Assembly (NCBI GenBank): GCA_902780525.1
Contig: CACZFL010000005.1
Location: forward strand, 1-64,000
Length of the DNA stretch: 64,000 bases
From: an uncultured bacterium
Lineage (GTDB): Bacteria; Cyanobacteriota; Vampirovibrionia; Gastranaerophilales; Gastranaerophilaceae
Direction: 5' to 3'
Shown here: positions 42,168 to 51,350 of the stretch, piece after piece
Numbering within the stretch: the first letter of the stretch is position 1
Layout: each line of letters starts with the position of its first letter
Position numbers and translations under genes: made by a program
Notes under the pieces: model-generated
Told to the model about the DNA's origin: nothing
The model's database searches: none
Seen by the model: only the letters and a program-made list of their open reading frames with translations

Positions 42168-42957
42168 TGCGGGAATAGAAGAAAGAGAAGCAAAACGTGA
42201 AATAAAAATGCTTCTTGAACATTTCTGCAACTATACAGAAAAAGACGAAATACTTGGTCATCCGCTTACCGAAGAGCATTTGAACGTTGTTAAAAGCAAA
42301 GTTGAAGCAAGACTTGCCGACAGAACGCCTCTTCAGTATATAATCGGCGAATCTTATTTTATGGGAGAGTTTTTTAAGGTTAGTCCCGACGTTCTGATTC
42401 CGCGTCCTGAAACAGAACTTCTTGTAACAAAAGGGATAGAAATCATTAAAGAAAATAATTTAAAACAGGTTCTGGATATAGGTACAGGCTCCGGTTGTAT
42501 TGCCTGCACGATTGCAAAGCGTACAAACTCGACTGTTTTGGGAGTTGATATATCTTCAGATGCATTAAGAATTGCGTTAGATAATGTAACAAGATTGGGA
42601 ATAAACAACAGGGCTGTTTTCAGAAAATCGGATTTGTTTTCAAAAATAAGAGCAGAAGAACGATTCGATATGATAATCTCAAATCCTCCATACATTCCAA
42701 TCGGAACTGAACTTGAACCTGAACTCAAACACGAACCTTCAATTGCACTTTTTGCAGAAGAAAACGGTTTGCAGCTATACAGAAAAATTGTTTCCGAAGC
42801 ACCAAATTATTTAAAAGAAGGCGGTTGGCTGATTTTTGAACTCGGAATCGGCGAAGCCGATAAGGTCAAATCCTTTATGGATGAATACTTTGATGGGGTA
42901 ACGATTGAAAAAGATCTTGAAGGAATAGACAGAATAATTTACGGAAAGATAATATAA
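42133..42957 (+). CDS. prmC: release-factor glutamine methyltransferase
   Basis: 274 residues. Helical N-terminal domain, 'DIGTGSGCIACTIA' SAM-binding motif, and the catalytic 'ISNPPYIP'. PrmC methylates the GGQ glutamine of RF1/RF2. The start is uncertain: an ATG at 42133 overlaps the previous gene by 35 bases, and another Met at 42157 (MLTDAGIEE) is possible. prfA, its usual partner, is not in the window. Confidence 0.94.
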   Translation: MNIQTIIKMLTDAGIEEREAKREIKMLLEHFCNYTEKDEILGHPLTEEHLNVVKSKVEARLADRTPLQYIIGESYFMGEFFKVSPDVLIPRPETELLVTKGIEIIKENNLKQVLDIGTGSGCIACTIAKRTNSTVLGVDISSDALRIALDNVTRLGINNRAVFRKSDLFSKIRAEERFDMIISNPPYIPIGTELEPELKHEPSIALFAEENGLQLYRKIVSEAPNYLKEGGWLIFELGIGEADKVKSFMDEYFDGVTIEKDLEGIDRIIYGKII

Positions 42958-42985
42958 AACAGTGTCAAATCAGTAATATTATTTG

Positions 42986-43014
42986 TTGACAAATTACAAA
43001 AAGAATTGTAAACT
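42986..43014 (+). promoter_or_regulatory. sigma70-type promoter candidate
   Basis: TTGACA (42986-42991), 17 bases, TAAACT (43009-43014), about 33 bases before the ATG of the HD-domain gene. Confidence 0.6.
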
Positions 43015-43046
43015 TATGTTAAGTTACTATCCCAATATTATAGATT

Positions 43047-43811
43047 ATGCTGCTTAAGAACCCCGAGAGAGAAGAAAAAAATTTGAGCCTTATAGGTGCT
43101 GTGCAAATTAGTCACAGTAGTTTTTTGGTGTATGAGGATAAGAACGGAAGAAGGTTTTTAAAAACAGGTGAGGATGAAAAGCTGCATAAATCTATTGTGC
43201 AGAAGATGATTGATTTAAATCCTCATATTGCACGGATTTTAAGAAGATTCCACATAAAACCGCTCATTGATACAAAAACTCTTAATGAACTTACAAGCGG
43301 TCATATGAACGATACCTGCAATATTGCAGACGGAGTGTATTCTCTTCTGTCAGGAGAAATTAAGGAAAAAGTTGATAAAGAGGCACTCAAAGAAGCATCT
43401 ATGCTTCACGATTTAGGAAAAGTGCTTATTCCCTCAAAAATATTGAATAAGCCGGCAAAATTAAGCAACAAAGAACGAAAAATAATGAATATACATTCGA
43501 CCCTGGGGTATGAACTTTTAAAAACACAAAACCTGTCGGATGAAACTTTGGCATTGATTAAATATCACCATCAGAATCTGCAGCATTCGGGATATCCTGT
43601 TTTACCTGCTGAAAATACAGCGTCTGATATAGGCGTTCAGATAATATCAATAGCAGATAAGTATAGTGCACTAAGAGAAGCTCGGGTGTACAGACGCAGG
43701 TTGTCCCGTACAGAAGCTCTATTGATTTTATACAGAGAAGTTCGTGAAGGCAAGATTATGCCGGCGGTTTATAATGCGTTATTTAAGTATGCTGAAATGT
43801 ATGATTGTTAA
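43047..43811 (+). CDS. HD-GYP-like phosphohydrolase with altered GYP box
   Basis: 254 residues. The HD motif is 'MLHDLGKVLIPSKIL' with flanking His residues ('IHSTLGYELL', 'IKYHHQNLQHSGYP'). In HD-GYP c-di-GMP phosphodiesterases the last box reads HHExxDGxGYP; here it is HHQNLQHSGYP, so the Glu and Asp-Gly are lost and only GYP remains. Activity on c-di-GMP is therefore doubtful; another nucleotide substrate or a regulatory role is possible. It overlaps the converging gene by four bases. Confidence 0.8.
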   Translation: MLLKNPEREEKNLSLIGAVQISHSSFLVYEDKNGRRFLKTGEDEKLHKSIVQKMIDLNPHIARILRRFHIKPLIDTKTLNELTSGHMNDTCNIADGVYSLLSGEIKEKVDKEALKEASMLHDLGKVLIPSKILNKPAKLSNKERKIMNIHSTLGYELLKTQNLSDETLALIKYHHQNLQHSGYPVLPAENTASDIGVQIISIADKYSALREARVYRRRLSRTEALLILYREVREGKIMPAVYNALFKYAEMYDC

Positions 43812-45034
43812 TAATCATACTCACGAGCCCAGGTAAGTACACCGTTTTTGTCATAATTATAAATTTTGGTGTATTCTTCTTCGTCGTTGTCTTTTATACG
43901 TCCCTCTTCATAAGAATATATCTTTCCATTATCATGAAAATACACTTCTTTGTATAATCCTTTGCTGACAAGTTTGCACCATTCTAATTTAGAATTGTTA
44001 TAATAAGTTGTTTTTATGTCTTCTCCAATAGTTTCTTTTATTGTTTGAGTATTTTTATAAAAAGTTATTTCCTTATTTTCAAAGGATATTTTGTCACAAA
44101 TTCCGCCGGGGAGGAAATAAGCTGTTACTTTTCCTTTTTTAGAGTCAAAACAGTTTGTTTCGATATCACCGTTTGAGTAATATGTTTTTTCTCCTTTAAT
44201 ATCTTTTAAATTTTTCGGCCTTGTAATGTATTCAGCCGGTTTGAGTTCTTCGTCATTTGAAAAATCTATATTTATCGTGTTAGGAATATTGATTGTTTGG
44301 TTTTTTACTATCTGATAAGGAGTTCCGTTGTAAAAATAAATGCATGAACTGTTGGAAGTGTTGCCTTTTTCGATATCTGAAGATATTTCTCGAATTTGCT
44401 TGTTTTTGTTCATCACAATGTACATATGTGATTTATCTTTTGGGGAATCAACAGATATATGATAAGAATTGTCAGCATAACAATATTCTGCATATCTTGT
44501 TCTACCGTCTTTTTCGTATATTGTTGTCATTGTGTTATAAGGTTTTGAATCAACATATAGTGTATATCGTAATTCTTTCCCCGTCTCAGCATCAAATTCT
44601 CTGAGAACTGATTCCTTTTTCCCGTCCATAATATAACTTGTTTGGGTTTTTATTAAACGGTTAGATTTATCATAAACTTCTATAGCTGGAAAATTATTTT
44701 CATCTTTACTATCCGGAGTAAATATCGTAATCGTGCTTTCATCACGTTTTATAATAGAATGAAGTTTTCCGTCTGATGTATATATTTTTTCCCCGCCGAT
44801 TTTGTTTATATCATCAGCAGAAGATAAAATCAGGCTTATTGGTTTGATTTCAAAATTATCTTTTTTTGCATAATTTTCTGTCATTGCAAAGTTAGACAAA
44901 ATTAATGTATCAACACCTTTATTTTCTGAATTGTATTTTGGCTGTGTATATTCAGACTGTTGGTTTTTTATAATTTCAGCTTTAAAATTTACGGGTATTA
45001 AACTTATATAACCAATTTTGTTAATCATACACAC
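43808..45034 (-). CDS. lineage-type protein with YD/MORN-like beta repeats
   Basis: 408 residues. The N-terminus 'MINKIGYISLIPVNFKAEI' carries the recurrent NFKA segment. The body is repetitive beta sequence rich in Y, D and K ('VYDKSNRLIKTQTSYIMDGKKESVLREFDAETGKELRYTLYVD', 'TYYSNGDIETNCFD', 'YFHDNGKIYSYEEG'). This resembles the toxin-antidote/MORN_2 type of 'YxNGxI' repeats. No signal peptide. A surface, scaffold or effector role is conceivable; nothing catalytic is seen. Confidence 0.75.
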   Translation of the reverse strand: MCMINKIGYISLIPVNFKAEIIKNQQSEYTQPKYNSENKGVDTLILSNFAMTENYAKKDNFEIKPISLILSSADDINKIGGEKIYTSDGKLHSIIKRDESTITIFTPDSKDENNFPAIEVYDKSNRLIKTQTSYIMDGKKESVLREFDAETGKELRYTLYVDSKPYNTMTTIYEKDGRTRYAEYCYADNSYHISVDSPKDKSHMYIVMNKNKQIREISSDIEKGNTSNSSCIYFYNGTPYQIVKNQTINIPNTINIDFSNDEELKPAEYITRPKNLKDIKGEKTYYSNGDIETNCFDSKKGKVTAYFLPGGICDKISFENKEITFYKNTQTIKETIGEDIKTTYYNNSKLEWCKLVSKGLYKEVYFHDNGKIYSYEEGRIKDNDEEEYTKIYNYDKNGVLTWAREYDY

Positions 45035-45131
45035 ATCTCCTTTTGAAGCTTTTTATTTATATTAAAACAAAAAAAATATTTTTTTGTCACGTATTCGCTT
45101 AATTTTAAGCAACTTTATTATAAAAGTTTTG

Positions 45132-45164
45132 TTGATTTTACTTTCCGTTCCTTTGTAATATAAT
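45132..45164 (+). promoter_or_regulatory. promoter candidate of pheT
   Basis: TTGATT (45132-45137), then TAATAT (45156-45161, spacer 18) overlapping TATAAT (45159-45164). A GGGGTAAAT word (45174-45182) follows at the expected transcript start. Confidence 0.5.
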
Positions 45165-45246
45165 CAAAAGGAAGGGGTAAATGTACTTGAAAGTATGTTT
45201 AACCTGTAAATATGACAAAGATTTTACAATAACGGAAGGATATAAT

Positions 45247-47724
45247 ATGCAAGTTTCATTAAACTGGTTGAACGAATTAGTCGATTTACAAGATATTGGC
45301 GTTGAACAAATTGCTCACGAGCTTACTATGAGCGGTTTGGAAGTAGAAGAAATTGAAGAGGTTAAACCTCAGTTTACAAATATTATTACCGGCAGAATAG
45401 AAAAAATCGATGCTCATCCAAACTCAGACAGACTGCATCTTGTAACCGTAAATATCGGCAGTGCTTTGAAAACCGTTGTATGTGGCGGACAAAACATAGA
45501 AGTAGGTCAGATTATTCCTTATGCATCCGTCGGAAGTAAAGTATTGGACAGAAAAACAGGTGAACAGTTTGAGCTTACGCCGGCCGTAATCAGGGGTGTT
45601 GAATCTCAGGGTATGCTTTGTTCTGATGATGAACTCGGTGTTGCTGACAGAAATTATCAGGAAGAAGACGGAATATTAATTTTAAACAGAATATATCCGA
45701 ATGTTGGTATAGGTGTCGATGTTGAAAATGTTTTGGGATTTGAAAAAGACTTTATTCTTCATACAGCACCAACCGCAAACAGGGGTGATCAGATGTCTGT
45801 TATAGGTATTGCCAGAGAATTGAGCGCATTATTTGACAGACCGATGAAAGTAGAAGATATTAAGGTTGAAGATACAAAAACAAATGGTTTTAAAGTAGAA
45901 ATTAAAGACAATGATGTCTGCAAATATTACTCAATCGGTATTTTAAAGGGTATTAATATTTACCCCTCACCTGATTGGATGCAAAAAAGACTAATTGCAT
46001 CAGGAATAAGAGCAATCAACAATGTAGTTGACATTACAAACTATGTAATGCTTGAATACGGAACTCCGCTTCATGCTTTTGATATGGATAAATTAAACGG
46101 GTATTTATGTGTAAGAAGAGCGGAAGAAGGAGAGAAAATTATTACTTTGGATGAAGTTGAAAGAACTATGACACGAGATACGGTAGTAATTGCAACTGAA
46201 AAGGAACCTGTTTGTCTGGGTGGTGTTTTTGGCGGACATAACTCAGAAATAGATGATAATTCTAAAAATCTTGCCCTTGAAGCTGCATACTTTACTGCAC
46301 CTTCTAACAGAAAAAGTTCAAGAAGTATTGGATATAAATCTGATGCGTGCTCAAGATTTGAAAGAGGAATTGATATAAAAGCCGTACACAAAGGTCTGAT
46401 GAGAGCAGTTGAGTTGCTTGTCAAATATGCAGATGCAAGATTTGAAGGATATGTTGAAACCGGAAATGATGAACCGGAACCGATTACTATTACACTTCGT
46501 TTTCAGCAGATAAAAAGAATTTTAGGATGCGATATAGACAGTGAAAAAGCATTAACTATTCTCGAAAGACTTGGGTTTACCGTGCTTGGTAAAAATGAGA
46601 TGGCATGCAGAATAGAAGTTCCGTCTTTCAGAGCGGATGACGTTACACGTGAAATTGACTTAATCGAAGAAATTGCTCGTATTAACGGATATGATAAGAT
46701 TACTCCGACACTTCCGAGCAGAGCAGGTACAGCAGAAATATCTCCTGCAGAAAAAGTTATGGCAAAAGTTCACAGTTTGATGAGAAGCGCAGGTTTGAAC
46801 GAACTTCAGACATCTTCGCTAATCGGAGACCCGTTGCTTAAACAGTTCAATATGACTTATGATAGAGAAAAAGCAATTTTTGTTGAAAATCCTGCTTCAG
46901 AAGATTGTACAATGTTAAGACAAACACTGATGGCAAGTCTCCTTAACTGTATGAAATATAACTATGATAACGGTCAGAAAAATTTCTGGGGTTATGAAAT
47001 AGGAAGAAGTTACCTGAAAACAGGTGAGACTGATGAAAAGAACTCCGGCGTAAAAGAAACGTTGACTCTTGCCGGCGTTATAACAGGAAATGTTCAGAAC
47101 TCACTGTGGCAGCAAACCGGGGATGTTGATTTCTATACCGTAAAAGGTATTGTTGACAAACTTCTTGAAGAACTGGGGTTATCCAGAAGAATTAAATTTT
47201 CTTTGCTGGCAGATTCACCGCTTGCTGAATCGCACGGTTGTCTGCACCCGTATAAAACGGCAGTACTTACACTGTTAGGAAAACAGCCGGCAATTGTTGG
47301 CTATTATGGTGAAGTACATCCTGAAGTAAGAGGTAAATTAAAATTAAATCAAAACGCATTCTTATTTAAGTTAGATTTGAATATGGTAACAGAAGCTTAC
47401 AATGAAACGATTACAAGATTTAAAAAACTTCCTCAGTTCCCTGAGGTTCAGAGAGATTTGGCAGTTATCGTTCCAGATAAAGTTACTTGGGATGAGTTAG
47501 AAAAAATTATTAAAAAAGGTGTTGCAAATAACATCTTTAACGGTTGTGAAGTGTTTGACGTTTACCAGGGCGAACATGTACAGGAAGGATTTAAATCCAT
47601 TGCATTCAGAATCAGAATGCAGGATGCAAATAATACAATGACTGATGATGTTATTGCTTCACAAATTGCTAATTTAAGAGCAGTTCTTAAAAAAGCATTA
47701 CCGGACTTGAGTTTTAGAGAATAA
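45247..47724 (+). CDS. pheT: phenylalanyl-tRNA synthetase beta subunit
   Basis: 825 residues from the ATG at 45247 ('MQVSLNWLNELVD'), preceded by GGAAGGAT; the frame upstream to 45181 is a leader without support. Domains in order: OB-fold tRNA-binding (about 40-150), B3/4 editing, B5, the catalytic-like core and the C-terminal ferredoxin-fold anticodon-binding domain ('FKKLPQFPEVQRDLAVIVPD'). It pairs with PheS, whose gene is not adjacent; pheS and pheT are normally consecutive, so the split is unusual but not unique. Confidence 0.97.
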   Translation: MQVSLNWLNELVDLQDIGVEQIAHELTMSGLEVEEIEEVKPQFTNIITGRIEKIDAHPNSDRLHLVTVNIGSALKTVVCGGQNIEVGQIIPYASVGSKVLDRKTGEQFELTPAVIRGVESQGMLCSDDELGVADRNYQEEDGILILNRIYPNVGIGVDVENVLGFEKDFILHTAPTANRGDQMSVIGIARELSALFDRPMKVEDIKVEDTKTNGFKVEIKDNDVCKYYSIGILKGINIYPSPDWMQKRLIASGIRAINNVVDITNYVMLEYGTPLHAFDMDKLNGYLCVRRAEEGEKIITLDEVERTMTRDTVVIATEKEPVCLGGVFGGHNSEIDDNSKNLALEAAYFTAPSNRKSSRSIGYKSDACSRFERGIDIKAVHKGLMRAVELLVKYADARFEGYVETGNDEPEPITITLRFQQIKRILGCDIDSEKALTILERLGFTVLGKNEMACRIEVPSFRADDVTREIDLIEEIARINGYDKITPTLPSRAGTAEISPAEKVMAKVHSLMRSAGLNELQTSSLIGDPLLKQFNMTYDREKAIFVENPASEDCTMLRQTLMASLLNCMKYNYDNGQKNFWGYEIGRSYLKTGETDEKNSGVKETLTLAGVITGNVQNSLWQQTGDVDFYTVKGIVDKLLEELGLSRRIKFSLLADSPLAESHGCLHPYKTAVLTLLGKQPAIVGYYGEVHPEVRGKLKLNQNAFLFKLDLNMVTEAYNETITRFKKLPQFPEVQRDLAVIVPDKVTWDELEKIIKKGVANNIFNGCEVFDVYQGEHVQEGFKSIAFRIRMQDANNTMTDDVIASQIANLRAVLKKALPDLSFRE

Positions 47725-47751
47725 TATAAATAGTACAGAAAGGTTTACACT

Positions 47752-48198
47752 ATGCAAATTAACCCAATTCACTCCGCGGAAGCGCGTGTTGTTGTCGATG
47801 CGTTAAAAAAATCGGCAAGCACAAAATTTGATTATGGAGTTTCTTTTGGTGTTCCAAAAGAATTTCTTGAAAAAAGAGAATATATGCAAAGCAGAAAGTT
47901 TATCGAGGATATAGATAACGATAAAATGTTTGGTATTATTGATGAGATGATGAAATATCGTGACAATATTAAAAGTGAGATTGATTCTATAAATGACGTT
48001 ATAAGAGATAAATTTGCTCAGGCAATAAACGGCTTTGCAAGAATAAAAGTTGAATTAGATAATGATTACAGTCTTAATTTTTCAGAAAAAGAGACATTAA
48101 AGACACCTTCTCAAATACAATACAGGTTGCTTAAACAAAGGTTGTTACCAATAATTTCAAAACATGTGAAAGAAGCCTCTAATATACAGTCGAAGTAA
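47752..48198 (+). CDS. lineage-type protein with VSFG segment
   Basis: 148 residues, 27 bases after pheT. It starts 'MQINPIHS...' and carries 'YGVSFGVPKEF' near residue 28, then helical charged sequence ('MFGIIDEMMKYRDNIKSEIDSINDVIRDKFAQAI'). No membrane segment or enzyme motif. It probably shares the pheT transcript and ends at a terminator (48221-48255). Confidence 0.75.
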   Translation: MQINPIHSAEARVVVDALKKSASTKFDYGVSFGVPKEFLEKREYMQSRKFIEDIDNDKMFGIIDEMMKYRDNIKSEIDSINDVIRDKFAQAINGFARIKVELDNDYSLNFSEKETLKTPSQIQYRLLKQRLLPIISKHVKEASNIQSK

Positions 48199-48220
48199 TT
48201 ACAAATTAATAAAAAACATT

Positions 48221-48255
48221 AAACCAATTCTTTGTATAAAGGGATTGGTTTTTTG
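48221..48255 (+). terminator. rho-independent terminator
   Basis: AAACCAATTC ... GGGATTGGTTTTTTG gives a stem with a short loop and T run. Confidence 0.75.
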
Positions 48256-48286
48256 TTGAATCAGATATATTTTCGCAAAAAATAAA

Positions 48287-48302
48287 GGGTGCAAAAGCAC
48301 CC
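48287..48302 (-). terminator. sepF transcript terminator
   Basis: On the minus strand, CAGGGTGC-TTTT-GCACCC followed by TTTATTTTTT, 125 bases after the sepF stop. The 125 bases between hold a GGGGTAGGGATAAAT sequence reminiscent of the dispersed 9-mer. Confidence 0.7.
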
Positions 48303-48427
48303 TGAAAATCCAACTATCACAAATCAATATATTAAATAAATTATTTTCATACTTCGGGGTAGGGATAAATATATCTCTCCTCTATATTGGTGTATTAACA
48401 CCGGATATATCACCTACCAAAACCTTA

Positions 48428-48958
48428 TTATAGCGGCTTCCAAAGTGATTCTGTAAATTTGTTTTGAGTTACAGCGTTCTCAACAGAAACGGCAACAGTA
48501 TGAGGAGCGAAAATAACAACTGATTCGCTGATTTTTTGTACTGAGCCTTCAAGTGCGTGAGTAGCACCGCAAACAAAATCTATTGTTCTTTGAGATTGTT
48601 CTTTGTCTAAAAGATCCAAATGTAAAATAACAGTTTTCTTATCAAGTAATTTTTTAACTATCTGAGCAGATTCAGAGAATGAACGTGGTTCAATAACGGT
48701 AAGTTCGTTTGAAATATATCCTCCCGGTAACGGTGCTACCTTAGAGCCTCTGTTCTTTTTGCGATCTGTAAATGATGATGGAGTAGATGTTGTAGGATAA
48801 ATATCTTCAAGCGGTTGACGAGCTAAATTATCTTCAATCGGATAATCATCTCCGCCAAAATTAAATGCTCCGTTTTCATCAATAGTCTCTTCGTCAGGGC
48901 TAACAAATGTACCTTTTAACATGTCAACAAACCCTCTAAATCCTTCTGATAATGCCAT
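48428..48958 (-). CDS. sepF: cell-division protein SepF
   Basis: 176 residues. A short N-terminal amphipathic helix ('ALSEGFRGFVDMLKGTF'), a disordered acidic linker, and the SepF domain ('LTVIEPRSFSESAQIVKKLLDKKTVILHLDLLDKEQSQRTIDFVCGATHALEGSVQKI'). SepF tethers FtsZ to the membrane. It follows yggS by 17 bases, a neighbourhood shared by Cyanobacteria, Firmicutes and Actinobacteria, which supports the lineage guess. Strong TTGGAGGA site. Confidence 0.95.
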   Translation of the reverse strand: MALSEGFRGFVDMLKGTFVSPDEETIDENGAFNFGGDDYPIEDNLARQPLEDIYPTTSTPSSFTDRKKNRGSKVAPLPGGYISNELTVIEPRSFSESAQIVKKLLDKKTVILHLDLLDKEQSQRTIDFVCGATHALEGSVQKISESVVIFAPHTVAVSVENAVTQNKFTESLWKPL

Positions 48959-48975
48959 TTTTCCTCCAATTATTT

Positions 48976-49680
48976 TTATGTAAATAGTTTTCTTCCAATT
49001 CTAATCATTGTTGCGCCGTTTTCAACGGCAAACAAATAATCATCACTCATTCCCATTGATAGTTCAGGGAGCGAGACGCTATAACTTTTTTCTAAATCGT
49101 TTCTGAATGTACACACATCTTTAAACAATCTGTTAAGTTCTTCAGGGCTTGCATTAAGCGGTGCCATATTCATTAATCCAATGACATCTAACCCTTTAAG
49201 TGACAGTATGCTTTTCAGATCTTCTCTCAACTGATCTTTTGTATATCCGGATTTCTGCTCTTCGCCTGCGTTATTAATTTGTAATAAAACTTTCTCTCTC
49301 TTATTTAATGAACAGGCAGCTTTTGATATAGCAGATGCAATTTTCAGCGAATCAACAGAATGAATAACATCAAAATGTTTAACAACCTTTTCTGCCTTAT
49401 TGGATTGCAAATGTCCAATAAAATGGAATGTTGAGTTTTGACGTACTTCCAGTGGCAGTTGTTCTATTTTTTTAATAGCTTCAATTGCTCTTGATTCCGC
49501 AAAATCTCTTATCCCTGCTTCGTATCCCGCTATAATTGCTTTTAGTCCGAAATATTTTGTTACTGCGATTATTTTAACGTTATAATGTGCGATTTTTTGT
49601 TTTATTGTGTCCAGGTTGGATTTTACAAAAGAAGAATCGATTGCTATATCTTCCCCCCAACACTCTGAAGGTATCAACAT
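48976..49680 (-). CDS. yggS: PLP-homeostasis protein YggS/PLPBP
   Basis: 234 residues, alanine-racemase N-terminal fold. The PLP-binding Lys is in 'IIAVTKYFG'; 'FHFIGHLQSNKAEKVVKHFDVIHSVDS' and 'LSMGMSDDYLFAVENGATMIRIGRKLF' are family signatures. It buffers pyridoxal phosphate and has no racemase activity. First gene of the yggS-sepF unit, with a promoter at 49701-49730. Confidence 0.95.
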   Translation of the reverse strand: MLIPSECWGEDIAIDSSFVKSNLDTIKQKIAHYNVKIIAVTKYFGLKAIIAGYEAGIRDFAESRAIEAIKKIEQLPLEVRQNSTFHFIGHLQSNKAEKVVKHFDVIHSVDSLKIASAISKAACSLNKREKVLLQINNAGEEQKSGYTKDQLREDLKSILSLKGLDVIGLMNMAPLNASPEELNRLFKDVCTFRNDLEKSYSVSLPELSMGMSDDYLFAVENGATMIRIGRKLFT

Positions 49681-49700
49681 TTCCCCTCAACCTCTATTTT

Positions 49701-49730
49701 ATTATATACCACTCATCATGAGTCTTACAA
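49701..49730 (-). promoter_or_regulatory. yggS promoter with palindromic operator in the spacer
   Basis: On the minus strand TTGTAA (49730-49725), 18 bases, TATAAT (49706-49701). ACTCAT-C-ATGAGT (49711-49723) is a perfect 13-base palindrome inside the spacer, a place where a repressor would block or an activator would reshape the promoter. Confidence 0.55.
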
Positions 49731-49810
49731 ATATTAGTTTGTAACAACTTTTGCCCTCACATTCAATCTGCTAAAACCCATGATTAACATGCATTTTGCC
49801 CTTGTTGTAT

Positions 49811-49905
49811 TTGTTAAGTTTTGTTAAGTTTAACTGTTTTTGTTAAGAACTTGACAAACTTTTTATTCGTTTTGGCATCCCTTTTGGCATCCCTTTTGGC
49901 ATCCC
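49811..49905. repeat. short tandem repeats between flgE and yggS
   Basis: TTGTTAAGTT occurs at 49811-49820 and 49821-49830, with a third TTGTTAAG around 49840. TTTTGGCATCCC occurs three times in perfect tandem (49870-49881, 49882-49893, 49894-49905). The 300-base gap has no gene; slippage-prone DNA or stacked binding sites are both possible. Confidence 0.7.
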
Positions 49906-49919
49906 TTTTGCTGATTGCT

Positions 49920-49965
49920 TAAAGCAGAAAGATTAAACATTTTTTATGGGCTTTCTGCTTTAATT
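49920..49965. terminator. hairpin after flgE
   Basis: AAAGCAGAAAG and CTTTCTGCTTT enclose an AT-rich loop. It lies about 20 bases past the flgE stop, a plausible end of the flagellar operon transcript. Confidence 0.55.
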
Positions 49966-49981
49966 TTCAGCATTTATTTTA

Positions 49982-51307
49982 TTATTGTCCTAAGTATGCA
50001 AGAGTTTGCATTACTTCACTTGCGGTGTTAAATACACGAGAGTTCATCTGAATCATTCTCTGAGCCATAATCATATTAGAAAGCTCTGTTGCAATATCTA
50101 CGTTTGATTCTTCATAACCGCCTGATTCAATAGAGCCGAATGCCATTTCTCCCGCTATACCGTAATAGATTTCACCAACATCAGGTCCCCATTCCCAAAG
50201 GTTATTGTTTAAAGAAATAAGCCCTTCCTGGTTAACCATTGTTGCAAGTTCAAGCGCAAAATTTGAATTTACGATTGATGAACCTGTTGCTGTAACGTCA
50301 CTACCCTGAATAGTTACACCCTCGGGTGTTGTATATTTCCATTGTAAAGACTGTGCATCATCTATGTATTGTGTTAAAACAGAACCATCATTGTATGTTG
50401 CAACGATTATACCGTTTTCATCAATTGCAGTGCTTTTTAGTGAAATTGCATTGACATCGTTATAGTTAATCATATCTTCAAGTGTTACAACCTCATTCAA
50501 TAATTCAGATGTTGTGCTGTTTCCGAGTCCTGTTTCAGCGAGGAAGTTACTTGTTGTACCTTTTGAAGAGAAACTCATATCGTAGCTTCCTGAGTTTGTA
50601 TATGAAATTGTACCGTTACTTGCAGTGAAAGTAATGCCATATGAACTCAATGCATTGTTAAAATTATTAACGATCGCAGAGACGGGTTGGTCGCCGCTCG
50701 GAATATCAACAGTAACAGTGGTTAATATTCCGCCTTGTACTAAATCAACAGCAACTTGCCCTGCTGTGATACTTGCATTGTTCAATTCTTCTATTTTTAC
50801 ACTGCTAATGTTTGGGTCACCTTCAATTATTGCAAGCATATTTTTAGGTATTTTAACCGTTTTATCGGAGCCTGAGTTTGAATAAACTGATTTTGCGCCT
50901 ACAACCTTCATGCCGTTTTGTGTAACAAGGTTGCCTGCCGAATCAACATTAAATACGCCATCTCTTGTAAAGTATTGATGTCCACCGGCATCTTTTACTA
51001 CATAAAAACCTGTTCCTGAAATCATTGTATCAAGGTCACGACCTGTGTTAACAAATGTTCCGGCGTTAAAGTTTCTTGTAATACCTGATATTTTAACACC
51101 AAGTCCGATTTGCTTCGGGTTTGTACCTCCGCCGTCTTTTGTTGCCGCGCTTCCGTATGACAAGTTGTTTGAATGTAATGTTTCAAAGGTCATATTTGCT
51201 GTTTTGTAAGCAACTGTGTTTACGTTTGCAACGTTATGTGCAATAACGTTAATTTGTGATTGTCCGACATTTATGCCGGTGCTTGATGTGTGTAATGCTT
51301 GTGACAT
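49982..51307 (-). CDS. flgE: flagellar hook protein FlgE
   Basis: 441 residues. The N-terminal rod/hook signature is 'SSTGINVGQSQINVIAHNVANVNTVAYKT' and the C-terminal D0 helix 'VDIATELSNMIMAQRMIQMNSRVFNTASEVMQTLAYLGQ'. The middle is the exposed hook domain. It polymerises into the hook outside the cell after export by the flagellar type III apparatus. Last gene of the fliJ-fliK-flgD-flgE unit. FlgE rather than FlgF/G is chosen from size and position behind flgD. Confidence 0.92.
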   Translation of the reverse strand: MSQALHTSSTGINVGQSQINVIAHNVANVNTVAYKTANMTFETLHSNNLSYGSAATKDGGGTNPKQIGLGVKISGITRNFNAGTFVNTGRDLDTMISGTGFYVVKDAGGHQYFTRDGVFNVDSAGNLVTQNGMKVVGAKSVYSNSGSDKTVKIPKNMLAIIEGDPNISSVKIEELNNASITAGQVAVDLVQGGILTTVTVDIPSGDQPVSAIVNNFNNALSSYGITFTASNGTISYTNSGSYDMSFSSKGTTSNFLAETGLGNSTTSELLNEVVTLEDMINYNDVNAISLKSTAIDENGIIVATYNDGSVLTQYIDDAQSLQWKYTTPEGVTIQGSDVTATGSSIVNSNFALELATMVNQEGLISLNNNLWEWGPDVGEIYYGIAGEMAFGSIESGGYEESNVDIATELSNMIMAQRMIQMNSRVFNTASEVMQTLAYLGQ

Positions 51308-51350
51308 CTTTTTTATTCCTCTCTCAATCAGTCTGTTTTTTTTGTAATTT

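Noticed and set aside
49811-49905. A CRISPR array
   Set aside because: Repeat units of 10 and 12 bases with no spacers. No cas gene is in the window and no other array was seen.
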